NCBI GenBank assembly: GCA_016710365.1
Contig: JADJVW010000031.1
Location: 1-64,000 of the forward strand
Direction of reading: 5' to 3'
Origin: Candidatus Caldilinea saccharophila
GTDB taxonomy: Bacteria; Chloroflexota; Anaerolineae; Caldilineales; Caldilineaceae
Length of the DNA stretch: 64,000 nucleotides
Below are positions 41,901 to 51,688 of this stretch, piece by piece. Position numbers and translations under genes: made by a program. Position 1 is the stretch's first letter; each line of letters opens with the position of its first letter. The notes under the pieces were generated by a model. It was given only the letters and a program-made list of their open reading frames with translations. It ran no database searches and had not been told where the DNA came from.

Positions 41901-42864
41901 CTATAACTCCTGCAAGGCAAAGTAAACATCCTCCAGCGTCGGCGCTTCGGGTTGGATGCGATAAAGCTCGAGTCCCTGTTGCACCGCCGCGCGGATGAGT
42001 TGCGGGACATCGGCGCGGCCCGCACCGTGGAGCGTAATGAAGGCGCTGCCCTGACGCGCTGCCGCTCGATCTAAAACAGGCTCCGCCAGACTCACCGGCG
42101 GCGTCTGGGTAAAGAGGTTCACCGCGCGCGCCACATCGTCGGCATTGACCTCGACGCTGACGCGATGGCCGCGATTTAATTGGCTGCCCAGCTCCTGCGT
42201 GGCGCCGATGGCAAGCACGCGCCCCTGCGCCAGCACCGCCACCCGGTCACACAGCCGCTCCGCTTCCGCCAGGTTGTGCGTACATAGAAACACAGTGCGC
42301 CCGCGATGGCTCAACTGTTCGATCATTTGATGAACCTCGCGGATCGCCACCGGGTCCAACCCGGAGGTCGGCTCATCCAAAAAAATAATATCAGGATCGT
42401 GTATCAAGGTGCGCGCCAGCGCCAGCCGTTGGCGCATTCCCTTGCTAAAGCCGCCCACTTTGCTGCCCGCGCGCTTGCCTAATTCAAAAACGCCCAGGAG
42501 TTCGTCGATGCGACGGGTGCGTTCACCGGCTGGCACGCCATACACTTCGGCAAAATAGCGCAGCGTGTCGCGCGCGGTCATGCGGTTATCGAGCGCGGGC
42601 GTCTCCGTGAGCACGCCGGTGCGCGCGAATGCGATGGCCGTGCGTCGTCGGGTCCAGCCCAAAGATGCGCGCGGCGCCGGCGGTCGGCGCGATGACGCCG
42701 TTGAGCAGCCGCACCGTGGTGGTCTTGCCTGCGCCGTTGTGACCGAGAAAGCCAAACACCTCGCCGGCCTGGATCGTCACCGTCAACGCATTGACGGCGA
42801 CATTGGCGCCAAAGGTGCGCGTCAGATTCTCTGTGGTAATCACCGTGGTCGAGGCTGTTTCCAT
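41901..42864 (-). CDS. ABC-2-type transporter ATPase, one frameshift
   Basis: About 320 aa. ATG at 42864 opens METASTTVITTENLTRTFG with Walker A in GHNGAGKTTTV. Near 42640 the frame changes and continues TGVLTETPALDNRMTARDTLRYF, with signature VGGFSKGMRQRLALARTL, Walker B IIFLDEPTSGLDP and switch His in CTHN. The C-terminal regulatory tail ends APTLEDVYFALQEL. Pairs with the downstream permease as an exporter. Confidence 0.88.
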
Positions 42865-42890
42865 AGCGGCGCGATTAGATAGTCGCACTT

Positions 42891-43469
42891 TCAGGCGGTC
42901 AACCAACGTTCGAGGGCAGGATGGTGCAGCAGAGATTGAACCGACCGCCAGCCTTGTAGATATTCCTCGCTGGTGCACTCGGCTGGGTCGGGCAGAAAGC
43001 CACAGTCCAGATAGCTCTTGATCGCCCAGGCGCGACGTGTATTCGTGTCCAACATCGCGCGCGGGTGGTCGCGAGCGATGCGGCGCAAGGCATACGCCGT
43101 CATCGGCTTGGACAGGCCGCGACGTTGATGCGCTTTCGCTACGACCACCCAATGGATCTGGCCCCAGGCGCCGCGGCCGCGCCAGTCATCTTGCCACCAT
43201 GCCGTGATGGAGCCGACATCCTCGCCGGCGCTACTCTGCACAAAGAACATGCGATCGGGCAGCAACGCCAGGTGATCGCCAAAGGACTCCATAAAGTGCT
43301 CGGCGTTTACCTGAAAGAATGGTTCGGCGTCGAGATGCAAGTCCACCCAGCGTTGCCTATCGCCTTCCTGATAAGCGCGCAGGTTATACCCGTCCGGCAA
43401 AGGCCAGTCGGGCAGCGCGTCCAGCGTCGGGCGGATCATGTGCACATCGACGTCGGGCAGGTCGGTCAT
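42891..43469 (-). CDS. GNAT-family N-acetyltransferase
   Basis: 192 aa; the acetyl-CoA-binding region is VVVAKAHQRRGLSKPMTAYALRRI (R/Q-x-x-G-x-G/S type). Residues 130-165 (LDTNTRRAWAIKSYLDCGF) complete the fold. The ATG overlaps the stop of the upstream aminopeptidase (ATGA). Acceptor unknown. Confidence 0.85.
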   Translation of the reverse strand: MTDLPDVDVHMIRPTLDALPDWPLPDGYNLRAYQEGDRQRWVDLHLDAEPFFQVNAEHFMESFGDHLALLPDRMFFVQSSAGEDVGSITAWWQDDWRGRGAWGQIHWVVVAKAHQRRGLSKPMTAYALRRIARDHPRAMLDTNTRRAWAIKSYLDCGFLPDPAECTSEEYLQGWRSVQSLLHHPALERWLTA

Positions 43470-44736
43470 GCCAGCACCGCTGGGGCAAAACGCCCTGCAC
43501 GCATGATCGGGACTTCACGACCGTCGGCGCACAGGCCGGTGACGTTCATCGTCGCAGTGCCGATCATAAAGTCGACGTGAGTGTCGCTGAAATTGGCTCC
43601 AAGCGCAGCCAACTCGTCGCGGCTCAGCGCGGCGGCGCCTTCGACGCATTCGGGGTAGGCTTCGCCAAAGGCGATGTGGCAGGCCGCATTCTCGTCGAAC
43701 AGAATTTCGTAGAAGAGCAGCCCGCTTTGGAAGATGGGCGAACCGGCATCGACGAGGGAAACCTCGCCCAGCCGCCGCGCGCCGTCGATCTCAAAAAATT
43801 GCGCCAGCACCGCTTCGCCGACCGCGGCTGTGAATTCGACCATCTCGCCGTCTTCGAAGCGGAACCACGCATCACGCACCTCACGCTGCATGGGAAAGGT
43901 CGGGCGCGAGGTGCGCACGTACCCATTGGTGCGCTGGTTGTGCGGCATGGTGAAAACTTCTTCGGTCGGCATGTTGGGCTGGAACCGGACGCCCGCGGGC
44001 GTCGACGAAGCGCCTCCCACCCAGCGCGCCCGTTCCGCCAGCCGATCTTCAGGTCGGTGGCTGGCTTGCCGTCAGGGCCGGGCGTCGGGTCGACAAAGTG
44101 CAGCGTGTGCACCTGATTCTGCTGCAGAAAGGTGGCCACACCTGTCAATTGGCGATTCAGGGCGTCCCAGGCCGCGGCCGGGTTGGGCTGGTCCGCGCGC
44201 ACCATGCGCAGGATCGTTGCCCACAGCGCGTCCGTCGCCTCTGTGGCCGGCTTGTCCGGGAAGACCTGACGCGCCCACGCCGGGGTGGGTGCGCCGGCCA
44301 CGCACCATTGCATCTGGTTCGACATCATGGCCTGGGTGTAGAACTTGATGGCGCGCGCCCGTTTGATCGTCCATGCGCGCAGGGCTGCCGGGGCAACCTC
44401 CGCCAGTGCTTCGGGAAATTCGTCGCCGACCAGGCTAAGCCGCGCCCACTTCTCATCGACAAGCTGGCGGAAGCGAGCAATTTCAAACGCAGGATAGTCA
44501 ATTTGCTCCACATCGGCGTAGTTGAGCGTCGCGGCCAAGGTGGGCGTGTCCATCCATTCCACCTGTACATACGCTGCGCCTGCCGCGTAGGCGGACGCTA
44601 CGACCTGGCGCACGAGCGGCGCATGGCCCAACTCGGCGCGCACCAACAGACTTTGTTGCGGTTGCAGATTGACCCCTGTGCGGATCAAGAGATCGGCGTA
44701 GGCTCGGATAGTAACGTTTGCAGCAGATTCGCTCAT
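43466..44736 (-). CDS. M29-family aminopeptidase, one frameshift
   Basis: About 423 aa. The N-terminal half (MSESAANVTIRAYADLLIRTGVNLQPQQ) is in one frame to about 44030. The rest, in another frame, carries the M29 metal-ligand motifs NMPTEEVFTMP (Glu), DENAACHIAFGEAYP (His) and NFSDTHVDFMIG (His, Asp). It is a thermophilic-type AmpS/aminopeptidase II that removes N-terminal residues using two metal ions. Overlaps the GNAT gene by 4 bp; divergent from the hydrolase at 44866. Confidence 0.88.
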
Positions 44737-44865
44737 GAAAGACCCCTTTTGTGTTTATGGTTTATCTAACAGGAATTATAACGCGCATGGTCAGGGGCAG
44801 GAAACCTACCCCAATCGGAGAAAGCATCACGGAAAGTCTCGGCAAAATATGGACAATTGTACAAC

Positions 44866-45710
44866 ATGACAATGAACAGAACGCAGGGTGCGCGCTTGAA
44901 GGCTTATCAAGCGCCGGAACATCGCTCGTTTGAGTGGCGCCATGGCCCCAATGTGGTGCTATTGATCCACGGCTTTCCGGGGACGCCCGCGGAAATGCGT
45001 GAAGTGGGCAGCGTTTTTGCGGCTGCCGGTTGGAGCGTACGCGGGCTGTTGCTGCCGGGCTTTGGCGCTGATTTTCCTCTCCTCGGCCACAAGCGCCACG
45101 ACGATTGGGACGCGGCCGTAGACGCCGCCCTGGTCGATCTGCATACGCGCTACCAGAGTGTTGCGATTGCCATGGCATTCGGTTTGGCGGCGCGCTGGCG
45201 TTGCGCGCTGCCGCGCACCAGGAGATCGACGGCGTGGTGTTGTTTGCACCTTTTTGGCGTCTCGATAGTTGGATCGAGCGTCTGCTGCCACTGGCCGAGC
45301 GCGTCTTCCCGCGCGTGCAGCCCTTTCTGCGCGCCGATTTCGCCGATCCGAGCCTGCAGGCCGAGCTGCGCCACTTCTTGCCGGACGAAGATTTCGCCGA
45401 TCCCACGGTGCAGGCCAGCATCCGCCAGTGGGAATGGCCGACGCGCGCGCTCGGTCAGGTGCGGCGCGCGGGCCAGCTTGGCTACGCGGCCGCCGGCGCC
45501 GTGACCGCACCCGTGTTGATCTTCCAGGGACGCCGCGACCCGCTGGTGCGTCCGCATCTCACGCGACGGTTGGCGCAGCGTCTGCCCAACCTGGCCGGTT
45601 ACGTCGAAGTCGACGGCGAGCATGACCTCGTACGCGGCGCCGCGCCGGATTGGCCGGCCATCGCGACGGTAATGCGCACTTTCGCCGCACAAATTTCTAC
45701 AACAGATTAA
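44866..45710 (+). CDS. Alpha/beta hydrolase (carboxylesterase-like), frameshifted at the nucleophile
   Basis: About 281 aa. The first frame has the oxyanion motif VVLLIHGFPGTPAEM and RGLLLPGFGADF; the second has FGGALALRAAAHQEIDGVVLFAPFW, LIFQGRRDPLV (acid) and VDGEHDLV (His). The shift near 45165-45185 falls in the expected GHS.GG nucleophile elbow: His-Ser is visible only in the third frame there. So more than one indel is needed to restore a normal enzyme. It resembles monoacylglycerol lipase or carboxylesterase. Confidence 0.75.
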
Positions 45711-46140
45711 GAGAAGAGCAAAGAAAAATTTATCCACAGATTGCGTAGATTTCACAGATGTCAAGATGGTGCGTTGCCTTGAAGATAGCTTTGACGCAGA
45801 GTCGCGAGAGGTGGAGGCTGGCAGAGAAAAGCGGTTTTCATTGTCTCATTGTGTCTTGACTTGGAGACAGTTCATCGCGCCACCTTCCTCAGTATCTGTG
45901 TCATCTGCGTCATCTGTGGATGATTTCTTGATTTTGATTTGGTTTAGGCGCATAAGACGAACAATGTGCTGAATCCTCATGTTTACCGGCAGTGCGACGC
46001 ATCCTGGCGACGTGCACTTGTGGTAACATGGTCGGGAAACGTTGCGGCCGAACGAAGCTGGCGGCTATGCAAAGCACGCTGCTGCGTCAGGCCATGCGCG
46101 ACGCAACACACCAGATATAACTGAGCACAAAAGAGGAACT
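45711..46140. other. 430-bp intergenic region of degenerate repeats
   Basis: No credible gene. An inverted pair, 45732-45760 (starting ATCCACAGATTGCGTAG) and 45893-45921 (ending GTCATCTGTGGAT), matches at about 24 of 29 positions. Between them lies a copy of the GACGCAGAG-type repeat (45783-45835) also seen at 31690-31740. The rest leads to the ribosome-binding site of the next gene (AGAGGAACT). Confidence 0.6.
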
Positions 46141-46968
46141 ATGCAAAACACACCTCAGGCCGACCATGCACTCCCCTCACCATCGCCTGTTTCTTCGCCC
46201 ACCCTTTCGTCACGCCGGCGTCGCTGGTGGTTGTGGCTGCTGATCGGCGTGCTGGTGGCGTTGATTGTGTTTGCCACCGGCTTTGTGATGTGGGCGAGCA
46301 ACCCCGCACAACCGATGGCGCAGGCGCTGGTCGCGCTGCAAGGCGACGACCGCGTCGGCGTGATTGAGGGCAAGTGGATCGTCTTTCAGCCGCTGGCCGA
46401 CGCCAAGACCACGGGTTTCATCTTCTACCCAGGCGGGCTTGTCGATGCGCGCGCCTACGCGCCACAGGCCAAAGCGATCGCGGAAAAAGGTTACCCGGTG
46501 GTGATCGTGCCGATGCCGCTCAACCTTGCCGTTTTTGGCGCCAACCGCGCCGATGAGGTGATCGCTGCATTCCCCGAGATCGAGCAGTGGGTGATCGGCG
46601 GGCATTCGCTGGGCGGCGCCATGTCCGCTACTTATGTCAGCAATCACCCCGGCGCTGTCGATGGCCTCGTTTTCTGGGCAGCGTTTCCGGCCGGCAACGA
46701 TTCGCTCGCCGGCCAGACGGATTTGATCGCCTATTCCATCTACGGCACCAATGACGGACTGGCCACACCGGACAAGGTGCTGGCGGCCAAGCCTTTGTTG
46801 CCATCCTCGGCGCGCTTCATCCCCATTGAGGGCGGCAATCATGCCCAGTTTGGGTGGTACGGCGACCAATCCGGTGACAACCCCGCCACCATCAGCCGCG
46901 CCGAGCAGCAAAAGTTGACTGTTGATGGCACGGTGGAAGTGCTGGCGCAGGTAGATGGTGGCTCCTGA
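46141..46968 (+). CDS. Membrane-anchored alpha/beta hydrolase
   Basis: 275 aa from the ATG at 46141. Pro/Ser-rich cytoplasmic start, Arg-rich stop-transfer and TM (residues 26-48, WWLWLLIGVLVALIVFATGFVMW), then an extracytoplasmic hydrolase domain with nucleophile Ser in IGGHSLGGAMSA and His in EGGNHAQFGWYGDQ. Substrate unknown. Frame intact. Confidence 0.82.
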   Translation: MQNTPQADHALPSPSPVSSPTLSSRRRRWWLWLLIGVLVALIVFATGFVMWASNPAQPMAQALVALQGDDRVGVIEGKWIVFQPLADAKTTGFIFYPGGLVDARAYAPQAKAIAEKGYPVVIVPMPLNLAVFGANRADEVIAAFPEIEQWVIGGHSLGGAMSATYVSNHPGAVDGLVFWAAFPAGNDSLAGQTDLIAYSIYGTNDGLATPDKVLAAKPLLPSSARFIPIEGGNHAQFGWYGDQSGDNPATISRAEQQKLTVDGTVEVLAQVDGGS

Positions 46969-47065
46969 CTATGGATTGTTCATGTTTTGCACAGACTATA
47001 TCCAACTTTGTAACCGCGCGTACTGCATAATTGTTTACTGCACTGCATAATGCTCCCCATACAGT

Positions 47066-47130
47066 AGGAGTGACGCGTAGAGAAGCTGCGTCACTCCTGC
47101 CAGCGTCAAATACGTAAGTCAAATACGTAA
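47066..47130. repeat. Perfect hairpin and a 13-bp tandem duplication upstream of folB
   Basis: AGGAGTGACGC (47066-47076) pairs exactly with 47088-47098 across an 11-nt loop. Then GTCAAATACGTAA occurs twice in tandem (47105-47117, 47118-47130). It lies between the hydrolase stop and folB; the hairpin could end the upstream transcript. Confidence 0.7.
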
Positions 47131-47250
47131 TCAGATCCTGTCCAGAACTCTGAGAAGTGGGCTAGTGACGCAGGCGCGTCTACCTGACTGCGCGCCTGCC
47201 AGCTTTTGTCGAGCCTGCGGATCGCTTAAGAAATAAAGGAAAACTTTACC

Positions 47251-47640
47251 ATGAACCAACCAAAGCCGCTCGACCGCATCTTTATCAAAGATCTGCTCGT
47301 GCGCGGGATTGTCGGCATCAAGCCAGAGGAGCGCGCCAACCGGCAGGACATCCTTGTCAACGCCACCTTTTGGGCGGATACGCGCGGGCCGGGCGCCAGC
47401 GACGCCATTGAGGACACGATCAATTATCGCACGGCGGCCAAAGCAATGATCGCGCATATCGAGTCGGCCGCGCCGCAACTTGTCGAGAAATTAGCGGCTG
47501 ACCTGGTGCACCTCTGCTTCGAGTCCGACCCGCGTATCGAGGCCGTCGAATTGTCGGTCGAAAAGCCGGGTGCAGTGCGCTTCTCGCGTTCGGTCGGGCT
47601 AGCGATCCACCGCACGCGCGCAGAAGTGATGCACAAGTAA
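47251..47640 (+). CDS. folB: Dihydroneopterin aldolase
   Basis: 129 aa, start behind AAAGGAAAA. DRIFIKDLLVRGIVGIKPEERANRQDILVN contains the conserved Glu of the pterin pocket; INYRTAAKAMIAHIES and VELSVEKPGAV (the catalytic Lys region) complete the family pattern. It cleaves dihydroneopterin to 6-hydroxymethyl-dihydropterin and glycolaldehyde in folate synthesis. First gene of a folate operon. Confidence 0.93.
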   Translation: MNQPKPLDRIFIKDLLVRGIVGIKPEERANRQDILVNATFWADTRGPGASDAIEDTINYRTAAKAMIAHIESAAPQLVEKLAADLVHLCFESDPRIEAVELSVEKPGAVRFSRSVGLAIHRTRAEVMHK

Positions 47641-47673
47641 AATCATGCGCAGATAAAAAGGCAACCATCATCC

Positions 47674-48165
47674 ATGCAAGTGCTGATCACATTGGGCAGC
47701 AACATTGACCGCGAACAGAACATCGACGAGGCGATTGCACAACTGGAGCAATCTTCCGCGTTGCGGATTCTAGCCGTCAGTCCGGTCTATGTGACGCCGG
47801 CGGTCGGGCCGGATGGAGAACGAACTGCGCAGGCAGCTTTCTCCAATGCAGCCATCCGTGCGGAAACCGGCCTTGATCCGACAGCATTGCGCGACGCGCT
47901 GCGCACACTCGAAGCCGCCATGGGGCGGGTGCGCACGTCCGACAAATTTGCCCCGCGGCCTATCGACCTGGACATCGCCTTTTACGGCGAAGAAATGACG
48001 GAAGTGGCCGGCAAAACAATTCCCGATGGCGATGTGCTGCGCTTTGCTCACGTCGCCACACCACTCGCCGATGTTGCCGGCGGCTGGGTTTATCCGCAGA
48101 CCGGCCAGACGCTGGCCGAAATTGCGGCCTGTTATTCAATTGAAAAGATGGAGAAAATACAATGA
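47674..48165 (+). CDS. folK: 2-amino-4-hydroxy-6-hydroxymethyldihydropteridine pyrophosphokinase
   Basis: 163 aa. LITLGSNIDREQNIDEAI and the signature FAPRPIDLDIAFYGE (R.IDLDI) are diagnostic. It transfers pyrophosphate from ATP to the FolB product. It lies 33 bp after folB and its stop overlaps the folE2 ATG. Confidence 0.95.
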   Translation: MQVLITLGSNIDREQNIDEAIAQLEQSSALRILAVSPVYVTPAVGPDGERTAQAAFSNAAIRAETGLDPTALRDALRTLEAAMGRVRTSDKFAPRPIDLDIAFYGEEMTEVAGKTIPDGDVLRFAHVATPLADVAGGWVYPQTGQTLAEIAACYSIEKMEKIQ

Positions 48166-49221
48166 AGTTCAATGATGCGACATATAACGGCAATGGCAGC
48201 GCCTTGTTCAACAGCAAGCATGTCAATGGAAAATATACGAACGGCGCTGGTGTGATCAAGCTTGCGTCGCCGCTGCTGACCGCAACGCGTTCACAGCCGG
48301 AGCGCTATTACGACCCCGACTTTGTCGTCACCGATGCGTATCGGGATTCGCTGCCTGACCTGCAAACGGGCCTGCTTCTCTCATCCAGGGCAGCCCGGTG
48401 GCGATCCAGCAAGTCGGCATCCACAATTTCCGGCTGCCGCTGCGCTATGCCAGCCGCACAGGCGAGCCGCTGCTGCTGGAAACGTCGGTGACGGGAACAG
48501 TTTCGCTGGAGGCGCACAAAAAAGGCATCAACATGTCGCGCGTGATGCGCACCTTTTACGAGCACAAGGACGCGACCTTCGATCTTGACCTGCTGGAAAC
48601 ACTCCTGCTGGACTACCGCACGTCGCTCGGCAGCCTGGACGCCTACCTGATCCTGCGTTTCAATTATCCGATGGTGAATGAGTCACTACGATCCGGTCTC
48701 GCCGGCTATCAATATTACCAGGTTGCGCTGGAGGCGCGCATGGATCGCGCCGGTGTAGTGCGCAAGTTTGTCCACTTTGATTTTGTCTATTCGTCCACTT
48801 GTCCTTGCAGCTACGAATTGTCGCAGCACGCCATCCAGGAGCGCGGCGTCGCCGCTGTCCCTCACAGCCAGCGTTCAGTGGCGCGGGTCAGCGTCGAGTT
48901 AAATGGTTTTCTCTGGCTGGAAGAAGTACGCGATCTATGCCTGGCGCGCTGCACACCGAGACGCAAGTAATGGTCAAGCGCGAGGATGAACAGGCCTTTG
49001 CCGAATTGAATGCCGCGCATCTCAAGTTTGTCGAGGATGCCGTGCGTCTGCTGCACGAACAGCTCGATCCGGAGCCACGCATCAAGGACTTCAAGATCAT
49101 CGCCTCGCATCAGGAATCGCTGCACAGCCACGACGCGGTGAGCGCCCTCGTCAAAGGCGTGCAAGGTGGCTTTACGCCAGAGGTCGACCCACAGATATTT
49201 GCCACGATGATTCATCGCTAA
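48162..49221 (+). CDS. folE2: GTP cyclohydrolase FolE2, two frameshifts
   Basis: The ATG overlaps the folK stop (ATGA). Three frames give one FolE2 (GTP cyclohydrolase IB): MKFNDATYNGNG to about 48390, then VAIQQVGIHNFRLPLRY, THFDFVYSSTCPCSYE-type segment with the metal-binding CPCS, to about 48950, then ETQVMVKREDEQAFAELNAAHLKFVEDA. It makes dihydroneopterin triphosphate from GTP, the first step of folate synthesis, and replaces zinc-dependent FolE. Loss of an essential-pathway gene is unlikely, so indel errors are the best explanation. Confidence 0.88.
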
Positions 49222-49233
49222 GGGAAAATGCAC

Positions 49234-49866
49234 ATGCCAACAGCACTGATCTGGGCGCCAGCGGCGGCATCGGGCCGGGCGCTGACCCAGCAATTACGCC
49301 ACGATGAATGGACCGTCGGTGCGGTCAGCCGTCATCCCGACGATCTGGCCGCCCTGACGGAATTCCGCTACACCGCAGACGCGGCGAACGCCTTTGCGGT
49401 GCAGCAAGCCGTCTACAACGCGGCCCAGGAACTGCCGGCGGTGGATCTCTGGATCTACGCAGCCGGCGACATCCTCGCCAGCCCTGTCGCCGCAATGACG
49501 CCAGACGTGTGGGCGCGCATTCTCGACGCCAACCTGACGGGCGCGTATCTTGCCACCCACCACAGCCTGCCTCTGCTGGCTGAACGCGCTCATTTGATCT
49601 ACATCGGCGCGTACAGCGAAAAATTGCGGTTGCCCGGCCTGGCGGCTTATGCCGTGGCCAAAGCCGGGCTGGAAGCTTTTGCCGCCACGCTCGCCAAAGA
49701 GCAACGCAAGCTGCGCGTCACCGTGGTGCGCCCGGGCGCGGTTGACACCCCGCTGTGGGAAAAAATGCCGCTGCGCCTGCCGCGCACCGCTACGACGCCG
49801 GACGCGCTTGCACAACGCATCGTCGACGCATATCATGCAGGCGTAGAGGGTGTGCTTGACCTGTAG
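49234..49866 (+). CDS. Short-chain dehydrogenase/reductase, possible pteridine reductase
   Basis: 210 aa. Catalytic YAVAK and Ser/Gly-rich segment before it (LIYIGAYSEK) are SDR features. The annotated N-terminus (ALIWAPAAASGRAL) lacks the dinucleotide-binding glycines, but one G added near 49254 and one removed near 49273 gives GASGGIGRAL, the normal SDR motif. The ATG at 49234 is 8 nt after AAGGGA. Position at the end of folB-folK-folE2 suggests a FolM-type dihydropteridine or dihydrofolate reductase (inference). Confidence 0.8.
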   Translation: MPTALIWAPAAASGRALTQQLRHDEWTVGAVSRHPDDLAALTEFRYTADAANAFAVQQAVYNAAQELPAVDLWIYAAGDILASPVAAMTPDVWARILDANLTGAYLATHHSLPLLAERAHLIYIGAYSEKLRLPGLAAYAVAKAGLEAFAATLAKEQRKLRVTVVRPGAVDTPLWEKMPLRLPRTATTPDALAQRIVDAYHAGVEGVLDL

Positions 49867-49921
49867 ACGGCCGCTAGTTGAAACCCGGTAGCCGGGTTCA
49901 TTTGCATGGAAGGGGAAAAGC

Positions 49922-50576
49922 ATGAAGATTGCACGCCTGGTGACGCCATTTTTGTTAGCAGCCTTGTGCTTCCTCGCGGCGCCGCGATCGGCTGAGGCGC
50001 ATCAACCCTACTTCGAGGATGAGGATTGGAGCGCCGATAGCGCCTATCGTGTGACAGACCCGACCATCTCGACCGCGCTTTATGCTACATTGGAGAGCCA
50101 CACCGACGTCGATTATGTGACCTTCACCGGCAGAGGCGGCCAGCGTATTTTGCTAGGCGTCACGATTCCCCAGATTGCCGGGCAGGAAAACTTTGCACCG
50201 ACGATAGCGCTGATCGCCAGAACTTCCAACCCGCGGCGCTGCCAAAGCGCATTGCAGCGCCGGCCGGCAGCGGCGCGCTGATTCTGGCGCCCGACCCCGG
50301 CCAGCCACGGAATTTTTGAACCCTTCAGCGGCACGCGTTACTGGGAGCGACAAGAGGGCGCGTCACCCTTCCAGTGGATGGCGAATATCGCGTGGCGGTG
50401 TGGGCGGACGACCGCAGCATCGGACGCTACACATTGGTCGTGGGCGACCGCGAAGCGCCCGGCGGCGACTTCGCCTTCCCATTCAAGCTGCGCGCTTACT
50501 GGACGCCTGTACCGCGCCACCTGAGACAATTCCACCCGAACCAACCGCGACGGCGCACCACTGCGGAGGCCGGTAG
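49922..50576 (+). CDS. Secreted hypothetical protein, frameshifted
   Basis: Signal peptide MKIARLVTPFLLAALCFLAAPRSAEA followed by HQPYFEDEDWS and a beta-rich mature part (YATLESHTDVDYVTFTGRGGQRILLGVTIPQ). After a shift near 50215 the sequence continues through DGEYRVAVWADDRSIGRYTLVVGD, and after another near 50515 through PETIPPEPTATAHHCGGR to TAG at 50574-50576, which overlaps the next GTG by one base. Family not recognised; a pre-peptidase-like beta sandwich is possible. Confidence 0.65.
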
Positions 50577-51593
50577 TGGAGGATTTTCAAAGTGCTGTCA
50601 CCCGCTTCAAAACAATCTGGCGTCCTGCGGCGTATCATGGCTACGGTCACAAACGCGGCTATTTTGAGGGATGGTACTTCAAGGTCGTCGATCGCTCGCA
50701 GCAGCGGCGGCACGCCATTATCCCCGGCATATTTCTCGGCGAGAATGGCGCTGATTCACATTGTTTCGTGCAAACGCTTGACGGCGCGACGGGTGCGACG
50801 GGCTATCACCGCTATCCGCTGGAGGCGTTTGCAGCGACGCCAGCAATCTTTGACATCCGCGTCGGCCCAAATCGATTTACACCCCACGCGCTCGAACTCA
50901 ACATCGACAACGCGACCCAGCAACTGATCGGCCGCCTGGCGTTCGATGGCGTCACCCCCTGGCCCGTCACCTGGCGTGCGCCCGGCATCATGGACTGGTA
51001 CAGCTTCATGCCGTTTATGGAATGCTATCACGGCGTCCTGAGTCTGGATCACGCGGTGCGCGGCCAATTGATCGTGGACGGCGCAGCGGTCGACTTTCAT
51101 GGCGGGCGCGGCTACAGAAAAGGATTGGGGACAGGCCTTCCCGCGCGCCTGGATCTGGATGCAAACCAACCACTTTGAACGACAAGGCATTAGCCTCATC
51201 GCATCGGTCGCCCGCATCCCATGGCTCGGCTCCGCCTTTCGTGGCTTCATCGTCGGTCTACTCTGTGACGGAGAGCTCTATCGCTTTGCTTCCTACACCG
51301 GCGCGACCATCGATCATCTGCACGTCACCGCAGACAAAGTGGTCTGGGAAGTGAGCGGCCCAGTGATGCACGCGGGGCAAAGGCGTCGCGCCCGTCTTTG
51401 CCTTGTCGCACACCGCGACGAAGAAGCCGTCGATCTGCTGCACGCGCCCGCGCGCACGGCCATGCTCCAGCGCGTGCTCGAAAGCCTGACGGCGACGGTC
51501 GATGTGTCGCTGCATATCGATGGCGCGGGGCGAGAAAGCGCGCTTTTTACGGGCGCGGCCGCCATGCCGGTCTCGAACTGGGTGGTAAAGTAG
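50576..51593 (+). CDS. Tocopherol-cyclase-like protein, one frameshift
   Basis: About 339 aa from a GTG that overlaps the previous stop. WRPAAYHGYGHKRGYFEGWYFKVVD at the start and, after a one-base shift near 51116, EKDWGQAFPRAWIWMQTNHF are the hallmark motifs of the tocopherol cyclase (VTE1)-like family. Bacterial members outside phototrophs are uncharacterised and may act on lipids or hydrophobic ligands. Co-directional with the fol genes. Confidence 0.8.
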
Positions 51594-51688
51594 AGGATAT
51601 CCTGTGATGAATTCAACGCGCTGCCGGCAGCCCGCGCATGATCTGCACCACCTGCGGCGCGCGGCACGGCCGTGAAAGGGGAGTATTT

